Assembly: GCF_021568775.1 (NCBI RefSeq)
Contig: NZ_JAKGSG010000036.1
Location: 1-64,000, forward strand
Direction of reading: 5' to 3'
DNA from: Antribacter soli
Lineage (GTDB): Bacteria > Actinomycetota > Actinomycetes > Actinomycetales > Cellulomonadaceae
Length of the DNA: 64,000 bases
Made by a program: the position numbers and the translations under genes. Position 1 is the stretch's first letter. Every line of letters begins with the position of its first letter. Of this stretch, positions 45,821-56,400 are shown piece by piece. The notes beneath the pieces are model-generated. The model ran no database searches. It saw only the letters and a program-made list of their open reading frames with translations, and was not told where the DNA came from.

Positions 45821-48800
45821 GTGACCCTGATCGACGCCCCCATCCCCTCCGGCACCTCCGCGGCGACCGCCGCGGACGCCCGCGCGGCCGCGCTGCTCGA
45901 CGCGATGCGCCACCGGGTGGTCGTCGCGGACGGCGCGATGGGCACGATGATCCAGGCTGCCGACCCCTCGCTGGAGGACTTCGAGGGGCACGAGGGCTGC
46001 AACGAGATCCTCAACGTGACACGCCCGGACGTCATCGCGGGAGTGCACGACGCGTACCTCGCGGTGGGCGTGGACGCGATCGAGACGAACACCTTCGGCG
46101 CGAACTGGTCCAACCTGTCCGACTACGGGATCGAGCACCGGATCCGCGAGCTGGCGCGCGCCGGCGCCGCGATCGCGCGCGAGCGCGCCGACGCGTTCAG
46201 CACGCCCGACCACCCGCGCTGGGTGCTGGGCTCGATGGGCCCCGGGACCAAGCTGCCGTCGCTGGGGCACGTCCCCTACGCGAACCTCAAGGACACGTTC
46301 CGCGAGCAGGTGGTCGGGCTGCTCGACGGCGGCGTCGACGCCGTCCTCGTCGAGACCAGCCAGGACCTGCTGCAGGCGAAGGCCGCAGTGACCGGGTCGC
46401 GCGAGGCGATGGCCGAGGTCGGGCGAAAGGTGCCGGTCATCGTGTCGGTGACCGTCGAGACCACGGGCACCATGCTCATGGGCTCCGAGATCGGCGCGGC
46501 GCTGACGACCCTGCAGGCGCTCGGGATCGACGCGATCGGGCTGAACTGCGCCACGGGGCCGGACCTGATGAGCGAGCACCTGCGCCACCTCGCGCACCAC
46601 GCCGAGGTGCCGGTGACGTGCATGCCGAACGCCGGCCTGCCCGTGCTGGGGCCGAACGGGGCGTCGTACCCGCTGACCCCCGACGAGCTGGCGGCGGCGC
46701 ACGCGCAGTTCGCCGGCGAGTTCGGGCTGGGGCTCGTGGGCGGTTGCTGCGGCACCACGCCCGAGCACCTGCGTCTCGTCGTGGAGGCGGTGCGCGGCCG
46801 GTCCGTCACCGAGCGGCACCCGGTCCGCGAGAACGGCGTCGCGTCGCTCTACTCCCACACGGACCTGCACCAGGACGCGTCGTTCCTCGCGATCGGCGAG
46901 CGCACCAACGCCAACGGCTCCCGCGCGTTCCGCGATGCGATGCTCGCGGGGAACTGGGACGAGGTCGTCGAGATCGCCCGCGCCCAGACGCGCGACGGCG
47001 CCCACCTGCTCGACGTCTGCGTCGACTACGTGGGGCGCGACGGCGTCGCGGACGTGCGTGAGGTCGTGTCGCGGCTCGCGTCGGCCTCGACCCTGCCGCT
47101 GGTCATCGACTCGACCGAGCCGGCGGTCATCCAGGCGGGCCTCGAGCTCGTCGGCGGGCGCGCTGTCGTCAACTCCGTGAACTTCGAGGACGGCGACGGC
47201 CCGATGTCGCGGTTCGCCCGCATCATGCCGCTGGTCGTGGAGCACGGCGCCGCCGTGGTGGCCCTCACCATCGACGAGGAGGGCCAGGCGCGCACCGCGG
47301 CCTCGAAGGTGGCGATCGCGTCCCGGCTCATCGACACCCTCACGCGTGACTGGGGCATGCGGGTCGACGACATCATCGTCGACGCCCTGACGTTCCCCAT
47401 CGCCACCGGCCAGGAGGAGACGCGGCGCGACGCGATCGAGACGCTCGAGGCGATCCGCGAGATCAACCGGCGCTACCCCGGCGTCCACACGACCCTCGGG
47501 GTCTCGAACGTGTCGTTCGGCCTCAACCCCGCGGCGCGGACCGTGCTCAACTCGGTGTTCCTGCACGAGGCGGTGGAGGCCGGGCTGGACTCGGCGATCG
47601 TGCACGCGGCGAAGATCCTGCCCCTTTCGTCCATCCCGGACGAGCAGCGGCAGGTCGCGCTCGACCTGGTCCTGGACCGCCGGGAGCGGGACGCCGAGGG
47701 CAACGTCACCTACGACCCGCTGTCCCGCCTGCTCGAGTTGTTCGAGGGCGTCGACTCCGCGGCGATCCGCGACGCGCGGGCCGCCGAGCTGGCCGAGCTG
47801 CCCGTGGGCGAGCGCCTCGCCCGGCGCATCGTCGACGGCGCCCGCAAGGGCCTCGAGGGCGACATCGACGAGGCGCTGGCCTCCGGGATCCCGGCCCTGA
47901 AGATCGTCAACGACCACCTGCTCGAGGGCATGAAGGTCGTGGGCGAGCTGTTCGGGTCCGGCCAGATGCAGCTCCCGTTCGTGCTGCAGTCCGCCGAGGT
48001 CATGAAGGGTGCGGTCGCGCTGCTGGAGCCGCACATGGAGCGGGTCGAGGGCGAGACGGGGTCCAAGGGCACGATCGTGCTGGCGACGGTCCGCGGCGAC
48101 GTCCACGACATCGGCAAGAACCTCGTCGACATCATCCTCACCAACAACGGCTACACCGTGGTGAACATCGGCATCAAGCAGACGATCGGCGCCATGATCG
48201 GGGCCGCCGAGGAGCACCGGGCCGACGTGATCGGCATGTCCGGGCTGCTCGTGAAGTCCACGGTGGTGATGAAGGAGAACCTCGAGGAGCTCACGTCGCG
48301 CGGTCTCGCGGGGCGCTGGCCCGTGCTCCTTGGCGGCGCCGCGCTGACCCGCACGTACGTGGAGGACGACCTCGCGTCGATGTTCCCCGGGACGGTCCGC
48401 TACGCGCGCGACGCGTTCGAGGGCCTGCGGCTCATGGAGCCGCTGGTCAAGGTCGCTCGCGGGGCCTCGCCCGATTCGGTGGGGCTGCCCCCGCTGAAGA
48501 AGCGGCGGCACGCGGTCGTCACGGTCACCCAGACCGCCGAGGAGGACCTGCCTGCTCGGTCCGACGTCGCGGCCGACAACCCCGTCCCCACCCCGCCGTT
48601 CTGGGGCACCCGCATCGTCAAGGGCCTCCAGCTCGCGGACTACGCGGCGTTCCTCGACGAGCGGGCGACGTTCATGGGTCAGTGGGGGCTGAAGCCGGGG
48701 CGCGGGGACGACGGAGCCTCGTACGAGGAGCTCGTCGAGACCGAGGGCCGCCCGCGGCTCAAGGAGTGGCTCGACCGGATCCGCACCGAGCACATCCTCG

Positions 48801-49417
48801 ACCCGTCGGTCGTGTACGGGTACTTCCCGGTGTGGTCGGAGGGCGACGACGTCGTCGTCGCGCACCACGAGGGGCCCGACGGCGGCTCCGGCGGGCCCTA
48901 CGGCACCGAGCGGCTCCGCTTCCACTTCCCGCGGCAGCGCCGCGACCGGCACCTGTGTCTCGCGGACTTCGTCAAGCCCCGCTCCTGGGTCGAGGAGACC
49001 GGACGGTTCGACGTGCTCCCGGTGCAGCTCGTGACGGTGGGCGACACCGTCGCGGCGCACACCGCGCGGCTGTTCGAGGAGAACAAGTACCGCGAGTACA
49101 TGGAGCTGCACGGCCTGTCCGTCCAGCTCACCGAGGCGCTGGCGGAGATGTGGCACACGCGGGTCCGCGGCGAGCTCGGGTTCGGCGACGAGGACCCCGC
49201 GGACATCGAGGGCATGTTCAAGCTCGACTACCGGGGCGCGCGGTTCTCGCTCGGCTACCCCGCGTGTCCCGAGATGGAGGACCGGCACAAGGTCGTCGCG
49301 CTGCTCCGGCCGGAGCGCGTCGGCGTGACCCTGTCCGAGGAGCTGCAGCTGCACCCGGAGCAGTCGACCGATGCCTTTGTGTTCCACCACCCGGAGGCTA
49401 AGTACTTCTCCGTCTAG
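45821..49417 (+). CDS. metH: Cobalamin-dependent methionine synthase
   Basis: The 1198-aa enzyme transfers a methyl group from 5-methyl-THF to homocysteine through methylcobalamin. All four modules are present: homocysteine-binding domain (about 30-330, zinc ligands Cys243, Cys309, Cys310), pterin-binding domain (about 355-620), cobalamin cap and B12-binding domains (about 650-890, with axial His762 in DVHDIGKNL) and the C-terminal SAM-dependent reactivation domain (about 920-1195). GTG at 45821 fits a leaderless start behind TAGGCT. It implies that cobalamin is taken up or made. Confidence 0.97.
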   Translation: MTLIDAPIPSGTSAATAADARAAALLDAMRHRVVVADGAMGTMIQAADPSLEDFEGHEGCNEILNVTRPDVIAGVHDAYLAVGVDAIETNTFGANWSNLSDYGIEHRIRELARAGAAIARERADAFSTPDHPRWVLGSMGPGTKLPSLGHVPYANLKDTFREQVVGLLDGGVDAVLVETSQDLLQAKAAVTGSREAMAEVGRKVPVIVSVTVETTGTMLMGSEIGAALTTLQALGIDAIGLNCATGPDLMSEHLRHLAHHAEVPVTCMPNAGLPVLGPNGASYPLTPDELAAAHAQFAGEFGLGLVGGCCGTTPEHLRLVVEAVRGRSVTERHPVRENGVASLYSHTDLHQDASFLAIGERTNANGSRAFRDAMLAGNWDEVVEIARAQTRDGAHLLDVCVDYVGRDGVADVREVVSRLASASTLPLVIDSTEPAVIQAGLELVGGRAVVNSVNFEDGDGPMSRFARIMPLVVEHGAAVVALTIDEEGQARTAASKVAIASRLIDTLTRDWGMRVDDIIVDALTFPIATGQEETRRDAIETLEAIREINRRYPGVHTTLGVSNVSFGLNPAARTVLNSVFLHEAVEAGLDSAIVHAAKILPLSSIPDEQRQVALDLVLDRRERDAEGNVTYDPLSRLLELFEGVDSAAIRDARAAELAELPVGERLARRIVDGARKGLEGDIDEALASGIPALKIVNDHLLEGMKVVGELFGSGQMQLPFVLQSAEVMKGAVALLEPHMERVEGETGSKGTIVLATVRGDVHDIGKNLVDIILTNNGYTVVNIGIKQTIGAMIGAAEEHRADVIGMSGLLVKSTVVMKENLEELTSRGLAGRWPVLLGGAALTRTYVEDDLASMFPGTVRYARDAFEGLRLMEPLVKVARGASPDSVGLPPLKKRRHAVVTVTQTAEEDLPARSDVAADNPVPTPPFWGTRIVKGLQLADYAAFLDERATFMGQWGLKPGRGDDGASYEELVETEGRPRLKEWLDRIRTEHILDPSVVYGYFPVWSEGDDVVVAHHEGPDGGSGGPYGTERLRFHFPRQRRDRHLCLADFVKPRSWVEETGRFDVLPVQLVTVGDTVAAHTARLFEENKYREYMELHGLSVQLTEALAEMWHTRVRGELGFGDEDPADIEGMFKLDYRGARFSLGYPACPEMEDRHKVVALLRPERVGVTLSEELQLHPEQSTDAFVFHHPEAKYFSV

Positions 49418-49841
49418 GTTCTCGGACGGCTCGCGTCGGACCAGGTCTTCGGCATTCTGGCTGGTCAGAGGCCTGGGCGGATTCCCGGGACTCCCGTATC
49501 CAGACGTCGCTGGACGTACCTCACCGTACCAAAGCGTGCAGTAGACGTGCAGCGGTCGAGGCCTCCGCGAGGGCCTGGGAGTGCCCGCTGCACGAAATAG
49601 GCCCTGACCTGCGGCGTTGCTAGGCGTCGTTGCACGAATTGCCGCCTGACCTGCGGCAACGCCGGTCATCACACTGGCTCCGCGCGCCTCAGACTAGACG
49701 TCGAGACGAGTTAGGCTGGCCGCCACCCGGCGAACCGGGTGAAACCCGCATGGAGCTCATTTCGCTTCGGCGCCGACTCGCCTACGCTGGTCGGGCTGTT
49801 CTTGCAGTTAGCAGCGCCACAGGTCGGGGGGCCGTTGGTAG
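49418..49841. other. 424-bp intergenic region between metH and the TauD-like remnant
   Basis: No gene is supported here. It holds two imperfect 27-bp tandem units (see the repeat entry), with another GTGCAG-rich stretch before them. A minus-strand open frame across it gives a repetitive peptide (PQVRRQFVQRRLA-like), which is a consequence of the repeats. It lies at the edge between core genes and the toxin island. Confidence 0.5.
49589..49660. repeat. Two imperfect 27-bp repeats spaced 42 bp, second with a hairpin
   Basis: Units at 49589-49615 and 49631-49657 both start TGCACGAA and end CTGACCTGCGGC. In the second unit TTGCCGC (49639-49645) pairs with GCGGCAA (49653-49659) around CTGACCT. 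Interspersed palindromic repeats of this size are often multicopy in a genome; copy number cannot be judged here. Confidence 0.75.
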
Positions 49842-50212
49842 ATGCGTCATGTTGCCGCTCGGGTGAGGGACCGTGGGCTCGTCGTCCTGCCCCAGGTCAC
49901 TGCGTCGCAGTTCGCGGGGATCATCTCCGGGCTGGGTCGGGTCTACCCACACCCCGACGGGGATGCGGACGGACGAACCACGATCAGCCCTTCGCGGCGG
50001 CGGGGTGAGCCGGGTGCGGGCTTCACGGTACGGGCGCTGGGCGTGCACACGGACCGGTCCTCGCTGCCCGTTCCGCCGCGGTTCTTGGGGATGCACCTGG
50101 TGCGTCACGAGGCTTCGACGGGCGGGTTCCCGCTGTTCGCCGACCTGGATCTGCTCACGGCCGGGCTGTACGCCTCGCGACTGCAGGCAGTCGCGAGGGC
50201 GTTCGAGTTGGC
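49842..50212 (+). pseudogene. 3'-truncated TauD/TfdA-dioxygenase-like gene
   Basis: About 124 codons from ATG 49842 encode RGLVVLPQVTASQFAGIISG, RTTISPSRR and LGVHTDRSSLPVPPRFLG, the N-terminal half of a Fe(II)/2-oxoglutarate dioxygenase-like protein with the first two iron ligands in HTD. The distal His and 2-oxoglutarate Arg region is missing. At about 50205 the sense stops and the frame runs antisense into the toxin-associated small gene. The break falls at the edge of the RHS island, suggesting that the island's arrival or later rearrangement removed the rest. Family assignment is by eye. Confidence 0.55.
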
Positions 50213-50437
50213 TCAGCGGAACCGGTCCTCGCCGGAAGCAGCGAGCCGGACCAACAGTTCCTGCGCATCGGCCAAGCGCATAGCAAGGCCCTTGGCGAGG
50301 ATGACTCCGGTCTCGACCACCGAGAGCCCTGAACCTCGCAGCCGTAGCGCTTCTGTTGCCGGATCAAGCCCCTCTCCTGCGGCAACACGCTCCCGCAGAC
50401 CCTGCGCTAGTTCATCGAGTTCTTCTCGTGTCTTCAT
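50213..50437 (-). CDS. Small helical protein, candidate immunity protein for the RHS toxin
   Basis: The 74-aa product (MKTREELDELAQGLRERV) is acidic, predicted all-helical, with the LRGSGLSVVETGVILAKGL / DAQELLVRLAASG pattern seen in small proteins beside toxins. I do not recognise a named family. ATG at 50437 has GGAG 7 nt upstream; a GTG at 50443 overlaps the toxin stop (GTGA). Its position directly after the toxin C-terminus, coupled to it, is where polymorphic-toxin immunity genes sit. Confidence 0.7.
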   Translation of the reverse strand: MKTREELDELAQGLRERVAAGEGLDPATEALRLRGSGLSVVETGVILAKGLAMRLADAQELLVRLAASGEDRFR

Positions 50438-50439
50438 GC

Positions 50440-53400
50440 TCACTCCACGTCGAATCCGACTCGTCCAGGGCGCCGAACGGTCCCGTTCTCGAAGAACCGC
50501 ACGTAGGAGATCTCGACGCGAGAGAATCCCTGCTCTCGGGCCATGTCGAGGATGTCGTTCCTGAGCGCTCCCACGGCAACTGGGCCCATCGGGACGCGTT
50601 CCAGCGCATTCCCGCCTGCGGCGAAAACCGACAGGTCATCAAGGTAAAGCGTGCTTCCCGCCACGCGAACCTGCGCCATCAATTCCAGTTCCCCGCCGCC
50701 CGTCCGCAGGCTGTGCGCAAAGATGTCGCCATCCGCGAAGTGCGTCACCCCGCTGTAGTCAGCGTTGTGGACCAGAACCGGGGTGCCGCCCGCCAGAGCA
50801 TAGTAGTTGTGCAGGCCCTCGACGCGGAAGTTGTAGACCGTGACCGGCTCGCCCTGCGGCTCGACGGCAATCGCCTCAACGACGGCCCTGCTCTCGGGCG
50901 TGACGAGCAGGTCACCGACGGTGAGGTCTACGGCGTCGACCCAGCCCCGTCCCTCGACCCAGAACGGGTGCTCGGCCGTCGTGGTGAGGACTTCGCCGTC
51001 GATCGTCAGCTCAAAGAGCGTCTCCACATGCCGGATGTAGGTCTTGTCGACCGTGCGTAGGACGTCCTCGCCGGTTTCGAAGTCTTTGGCCCAGACCTTG
51101 TCGCCAACTTCGATCTCCTCGATTGGCTTCCGGCCGTCCTCTGTGAGGATCAGTGTGCCCGCGACAAAGCACGTCCCACCCGGAATCCCGCAGGTCCCGG
51201 TCTTGCATGCGCGTGCAACCGCAGCGAGTGCCTCATCGAGCACTCCAGCGTTCCCAGCGAGCTTGACGCCGGTTGCCGTCCAGCCAATCACTCCCGGTAC
51301 GGCGCCGATGCATGAGAGACCTGCATTCGCGGCCTCGCCTGCAGAGGCGTACCAGGCGCAGTTGGCAAGGTCGGCCGCCTCACCGTAACCGGGGACGAAG
51401 CCTGCGCCGTCGAGTGCACAGTGACCGGCAGAGGCCCATCCGCTGATGCACGATGCTGCGATCGCTGCACCGATCTCGGCCGTGAGCTTGATGGTTTCGT
51501 TTATCCGGTCGTCTACTGGCCCTCCGTCTAGAAAGAGGGGATTTGCTGGTGTGTTGGTCTCCTTTGTCGCCGTCGCAACTGCCTTGGAAGGCGAATCAGC
51601 CCGCGCCGCTGTCCCCGCTCCGGCGGCCTTGGTAGACCCCCAGGCAACACCGCCGTCCTCGATCATCGCCCCCGCGTAGAGACCCGTCGGGTCGCTCCAG
51701 GTCAGCGGATTGTTGTTGGAGTAGGCGTAGGCGTTCCACTGTTGCGGGTCAGCGAGGTCCATCACGGGGTCGACGGTGGCGAATCGGCCGAGGGTCTCGT
51801 CGTAGAAGCGGGCGCCGATGAGGGTGAGGCCGGTGCTGTCGTGCTGTTTGCCGAGGAAGCCGTCGTTGGCGCCGGGTGGGCGGGTGCCGCCGCGGAGCTG
51901 GCCGAAGGGGTCGGTGTAGGTGCGCTGGACGCTGGTGGTGGTCCAGATGGTGTTGGCCACCGACGCGATGGTGGTGCCGTGGTGGTCGTTGACCAGGGAG
52001 GTGACGCCGCCCAGGCCGGCCTTGGTGCGGACGGCGACGGTCTGGCCTTTGAAGGTGTAGCACCGCTGGGCGGTCAGGGTGCCGCTGGTCTTCTCGAGGG
52101 TGAGTTCGGTGCCGTCGTGCAGGGTGACTGAGACGGTGTTGCCGTTGAAGCGGGCGATGCGGTTTCCGTCGGCGGTGTAGACGAACTCGCGTGCGCCGTC
52201 GTTCGCGGTCAGGCTTGTGAGCTCGGACTCGGGGTCCCAGGTCAGGGTCTGGTCTGCCTGCGCGGCGCCGGGGCGGGTGAGGGTTCGCCCGGTGTCGTCG
52301 TAGGTGTATGCGGCCGTGGTCGTGCTGGTCGGGGTGCCGGTGGTGTCGGCGGTGGGGAACGCCTTGGTCGTGGTTCCGACCACGGCGTGCGGTCCCGCGT
52401 TGTCCGCAGTATTGAGCCCGTCTCCGAGCTGGTACTGGGTCAGGGTCGTGTTGGTGGTGCCGTCGGTGGCGTGGACCTTCTGGCCGGTCCGGTTCCCGGC
52501 CGCGTCGTAGCCGTACTCGGCCCAGTAGGGCGCCGCGCCACCCACGCTCGCGGGCGTCGGGCTGCCGGTCGGGCAAGCGCCGGACACTGCGGTGTGTGCC
52601 TGGGTCAGGCGGCGCAGGGCGTCGTAGGTAAAGCACTGGTTGTCCTCGTGCGTCGGCCCCGCCAGGGCCGGGTTGCCGGGCTGGTCCTTGATCGAGGTGA
52701 CGTTGCCGGCCTGGTCATAGGCGTAGGTGACGTTCAGGTCGGTGTAGTTGATCCGCTCGCGGTCGAGCGCGATGTTGGTCAGGCGTGCGGTGCCGTGCTC
52801 GTACTGGTAGCTGACGACGGCGCCGTAGGTGGTGCCGAGGTCCAGTGCGGCGGTGCGCCCGTAGGCGTCGGTCCTGGAGTCGGCGACGTAGGTGCCCCAG
52901 CCGAACCCGCCGGACAGCCACGACGGCTGTGAGGCGGTGTCGTAGGTGGTGGTGACGGTCTCCTTGCCCAGGACCTGGACCCCGGTCGAACTGGTGATCG
53001 CGGGGAGGATCGTCCTGGTGAGCGTTCCACCGGGGGTGTACTCGTAACCGGTGGTGTAGGTGTCCCCGGACAGGGCGCCCAGGCGCGCGTCGGTACCGAG
53101 CCGGGTCGTGGTCCCGGTGGGCCGGTAGGCGGCGTCGTACCCGGTGGTGGAGGTGACATACGCCGTCGTGGTGTCCTCGGGCGTGGTCGTGGGGGTGAGG
53201 AACCGCAGGGAGGCGGTGGTCTGCCCCTTGACCGTGACCGCCGACGTGCCGGTCAGGGGGACGCCGGCGGCGTCGGTGAGCTGGTCGTAGACCCACCTGG
53301 CCCGCACGGGCCCGGTCACGGACCCGTCGCGGACGGTCGTGCGCCGCCCGAGCTGGTCGTAGGTGTAGGCCAGGGTTTGCCCCGCACCGTTGGTGGCGGT

Positions 53401-56400
53401 GGTGACCTGTCCTGCCAGGTCGTAGCTGGTCGTCGTCGTCCCGGCATCGGGGTCGACGGCGCGCGTCTGCCGTCCGGCCCAGTCGTAGGAGTAGGACCAG
53501 ACCGACCCGGCCGCGTCCGTCATGCCGGTCAGGCGACCGGCCACGTCGTGCCGGTAGGAGGTGACCTGCGTTGCCAGCTGCCGCACATCTGCCGCGGTGC
53601 GGGCGCCGGCATTCGCGACGGGGTCACGCAGGTACTGGGTCAGGGTCGTGGTCCGCCCCCGCGCGTCGATGGTGCTGGCGGTCGGCGTGCCGCCGTCGGG
53701 CGGGACCACGGTCGTGGTGAGGCCGTCGTACTCGGTGGTGGTACGCCACTTCTCTGTCCGGGCGGCGGTGGGGTCCTCCGGGTTGCCGACGAAGAACCGC
53801 TCCACGGTCGCCCGTCCGGCACCGTCGTAGGTGACCTGGGTCGTGGCCGGTGCCTGCTCGGTCGGCTGGAACAGGTGCGCCGACGGTGTCCCGTGGGCGT
53901 ACCAGGGGCTGGTCGTGGCGATCGGACGGCCCGCGGTGTCGAACGTGGTGTCGGTGGCGAGCAGGCCGGTCTCGAGCAGGTTCTTGTTGCCGTCGTAGAC
54001 CCGGTGCTTGGCGTCGGCGGACTCGGCCTGCGACTGGACCACGCGCCCGAGGCCGTCGTAGATCGACGCCGAGGAGTGGTAGGTGGACCCGTCCGCGCCG
54101 AGGGTCTTGGTGACCACCGCGTTGATGCCCGTGGCGGACAGGGAGTACTCGTGCATGAGGCTTGGGCTCTTGCCCTGCCGTTCGGGCAGCCACACCTCGG
54201 TCAGGCGGCCAACCTTGTCATAGCTCGCGGTGGTGATCTTGCCGTTCGGGTCGGTCACCTTCACCGGGACACCGCGCAGCGGGTCGAGCTGCGTCGTGGT
54301 CACGGACTTCTCGACCGGGCCTGTCCCGTCCGGGTCGGGTGAGGTCGTGGTGACCGAGGCCGGCACGCCCGCACCCTGCGGGTCGAACGTCGTCCTGGTG
54401 ATCCTGTTCAGGACGTCGGTGTTCTCGATGGGGCGGCCGAGGTCGTCGTAGATGACCGTGGACACGGTGAGCAGGTTCGGCTGACCGTCCGGTCCCAGGG
54501 GTGTGTCCGGGTGAAGAGACAGCGACTTGGTCGGGCGCCCGGAGTTGTCGAACTCTGCTCCCTGCACGGTGACCAGGTCCCCGGGAAGCGCCGGGCCGGC
54601 ACCGCACGGCGTCGACACGGTCGTGGTGCGGTTCGCCGCACCCATCACGTGACGGGTGGCCAGCGCGTCGCGCCGGTCGTAGGTGACCGTCGTGCACAGG
54701 TCGTCATCACCGGTGGCGAGGTCACCGGAGTCGGCGACCTGGGTCACCTGCCCGTACTCGTCCATAGTCGTCACCGTGCGGGTGACCGCGTCCGCGGCCC
54801 CGTCCCTGCCGTACACCGCACCGGTCGTCTCGGTGCCGGTGATGCGGGTGGCGACGACCGTCGGGTCGACGTCGTCGGTCAGGTAGGGGTCGCTCTTGCG
54901 TCCGGTCTCGGCGACCTGAGGAACGGTGACCGTCGTCGAGACCGGGTTGGCGCCGTCGTAGGTCGTGGTCTGGAAGGGCTGACCGGCAAGCCGAGGCTTA
55001 TCGGTCGGGGACACGGCCGGCTGCCCACCGGTGCCGTCGAGGTCGGCGTCGAGCGTCCTGGCGTCGATCCCGAGGTAGTACTTGGTTTCGGTCTTCTCCT
55101 GGCCGACCTCATGGGCTGCCCCGGTGAAGGTCGTCACCGTCGGGAAGCCGCGCAGCTCAGACCAGGTGCGGTCGGTGATCCTGGTCAGGGGGCTGTCGGT
55201 CTTGCCCCAGTACGGCCCGTTGGCGTCGTAGACGTAGTTGGTCTGGATCCCGACTGCCTCGGAGATGGCGTTCGGGGTCTGGGTGACCTGGGTGACGACG
55301 TACTTGTGGAAGTACCCCACGACCTCCTTGCCGTCCGGCTCCTGCCACTCCACGGGGAAGCACAGCTTGCGGTTGCCCTCGGGTGACGTCGGCTCGGCGG
55401 TGCACTTGTGCGCGTCGGGCAGCTCGTAGCTGATCGAGATCGTCGCGCCGGTCTCGGTGTGGATGCCCTCGACCCGGTACCGGTTCAGGGCCGGGCGCCC
55501 GAGGGTGCCCGAAGCGACCCGGTTCTGGAGGGGATCACCGGTGAACCACACCGGATCCAGGGCGAAGTCGTCCCCGGTATCGACCGTGCCGTTAGCGGCC
55601 TTGCGGGTGATCGAGGACAGCCACAGCGTGTAGCCGAGGGTGTCGCCCGGGTCGCGGAACTCCTGCGCCAGGGACCAGATGTCGACGGGCTTGTAGTCCC
55701 CGCCGGTGTGCACCGTCGTGGCGATCGTGGTCAGGCGCTGGGTGGTGAAGAACGCCGGGGTCTGCACCCGCGGGCAGGACGTGGACGAGTCGCACACCAG
55801 GTCCAGGGGCGTGTCGAACCACGCCGCGGCCTGCGGGTTCTTCAGGTCCACCAGGCCGCACGGGTGGCCGCCGGTGGGCATGCACCGCTGAGCCGTAGCG
55901 AACTCGACCCTGTACGGGGCGGTGGTGACACCCTCGCGCAGGCCGTACTCGATGCTCGTCGGGTACCCGCCGCGCGTGTACTCCTTGACGCCGTCCTCAC
56001 CACCACCCGAGGCGTAGTAGTTCTTCTCGGCCTGGTAGTGGTACCGCATCACGTTGCCCGAGGTGTCCCGCACGGACTCCAGCAGCCACCGCCACGCCTG
56101 GACCTGGTCCGAGCCGGTGAACGCCGCGACATGGCCCGGCTCACCCGGGTGGTTGCCGTACACCGGCACCGTCCACGTCGACTCGGTCGACGCGCCGAAC
56201 GTGTACACCGTCCCGTCCGTCGTGGTGACGACCCAGTGTTCACCGACGCCGTCGACCGCGCCTCCCCCGTCACCGTTGCTCGCACCGTTCAGGTGCTGGA
56301 CCTTGGTGCCGTCCTCGTCCTTGACCCGCCACACGTCGGCGTCGTCCTTGAACAGCTGCAGGGCGTGACCGTCGAACACCAGGTTCGCGTTGTCCAGGCC

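Noticed and set aside
49465..49659. Small minus-strand ORF with repeated PQVRxxFVQR peptide
   Set aside because: The peptide repeat is explained by the 42-bp DNA repeat; no start signal or family likeness.
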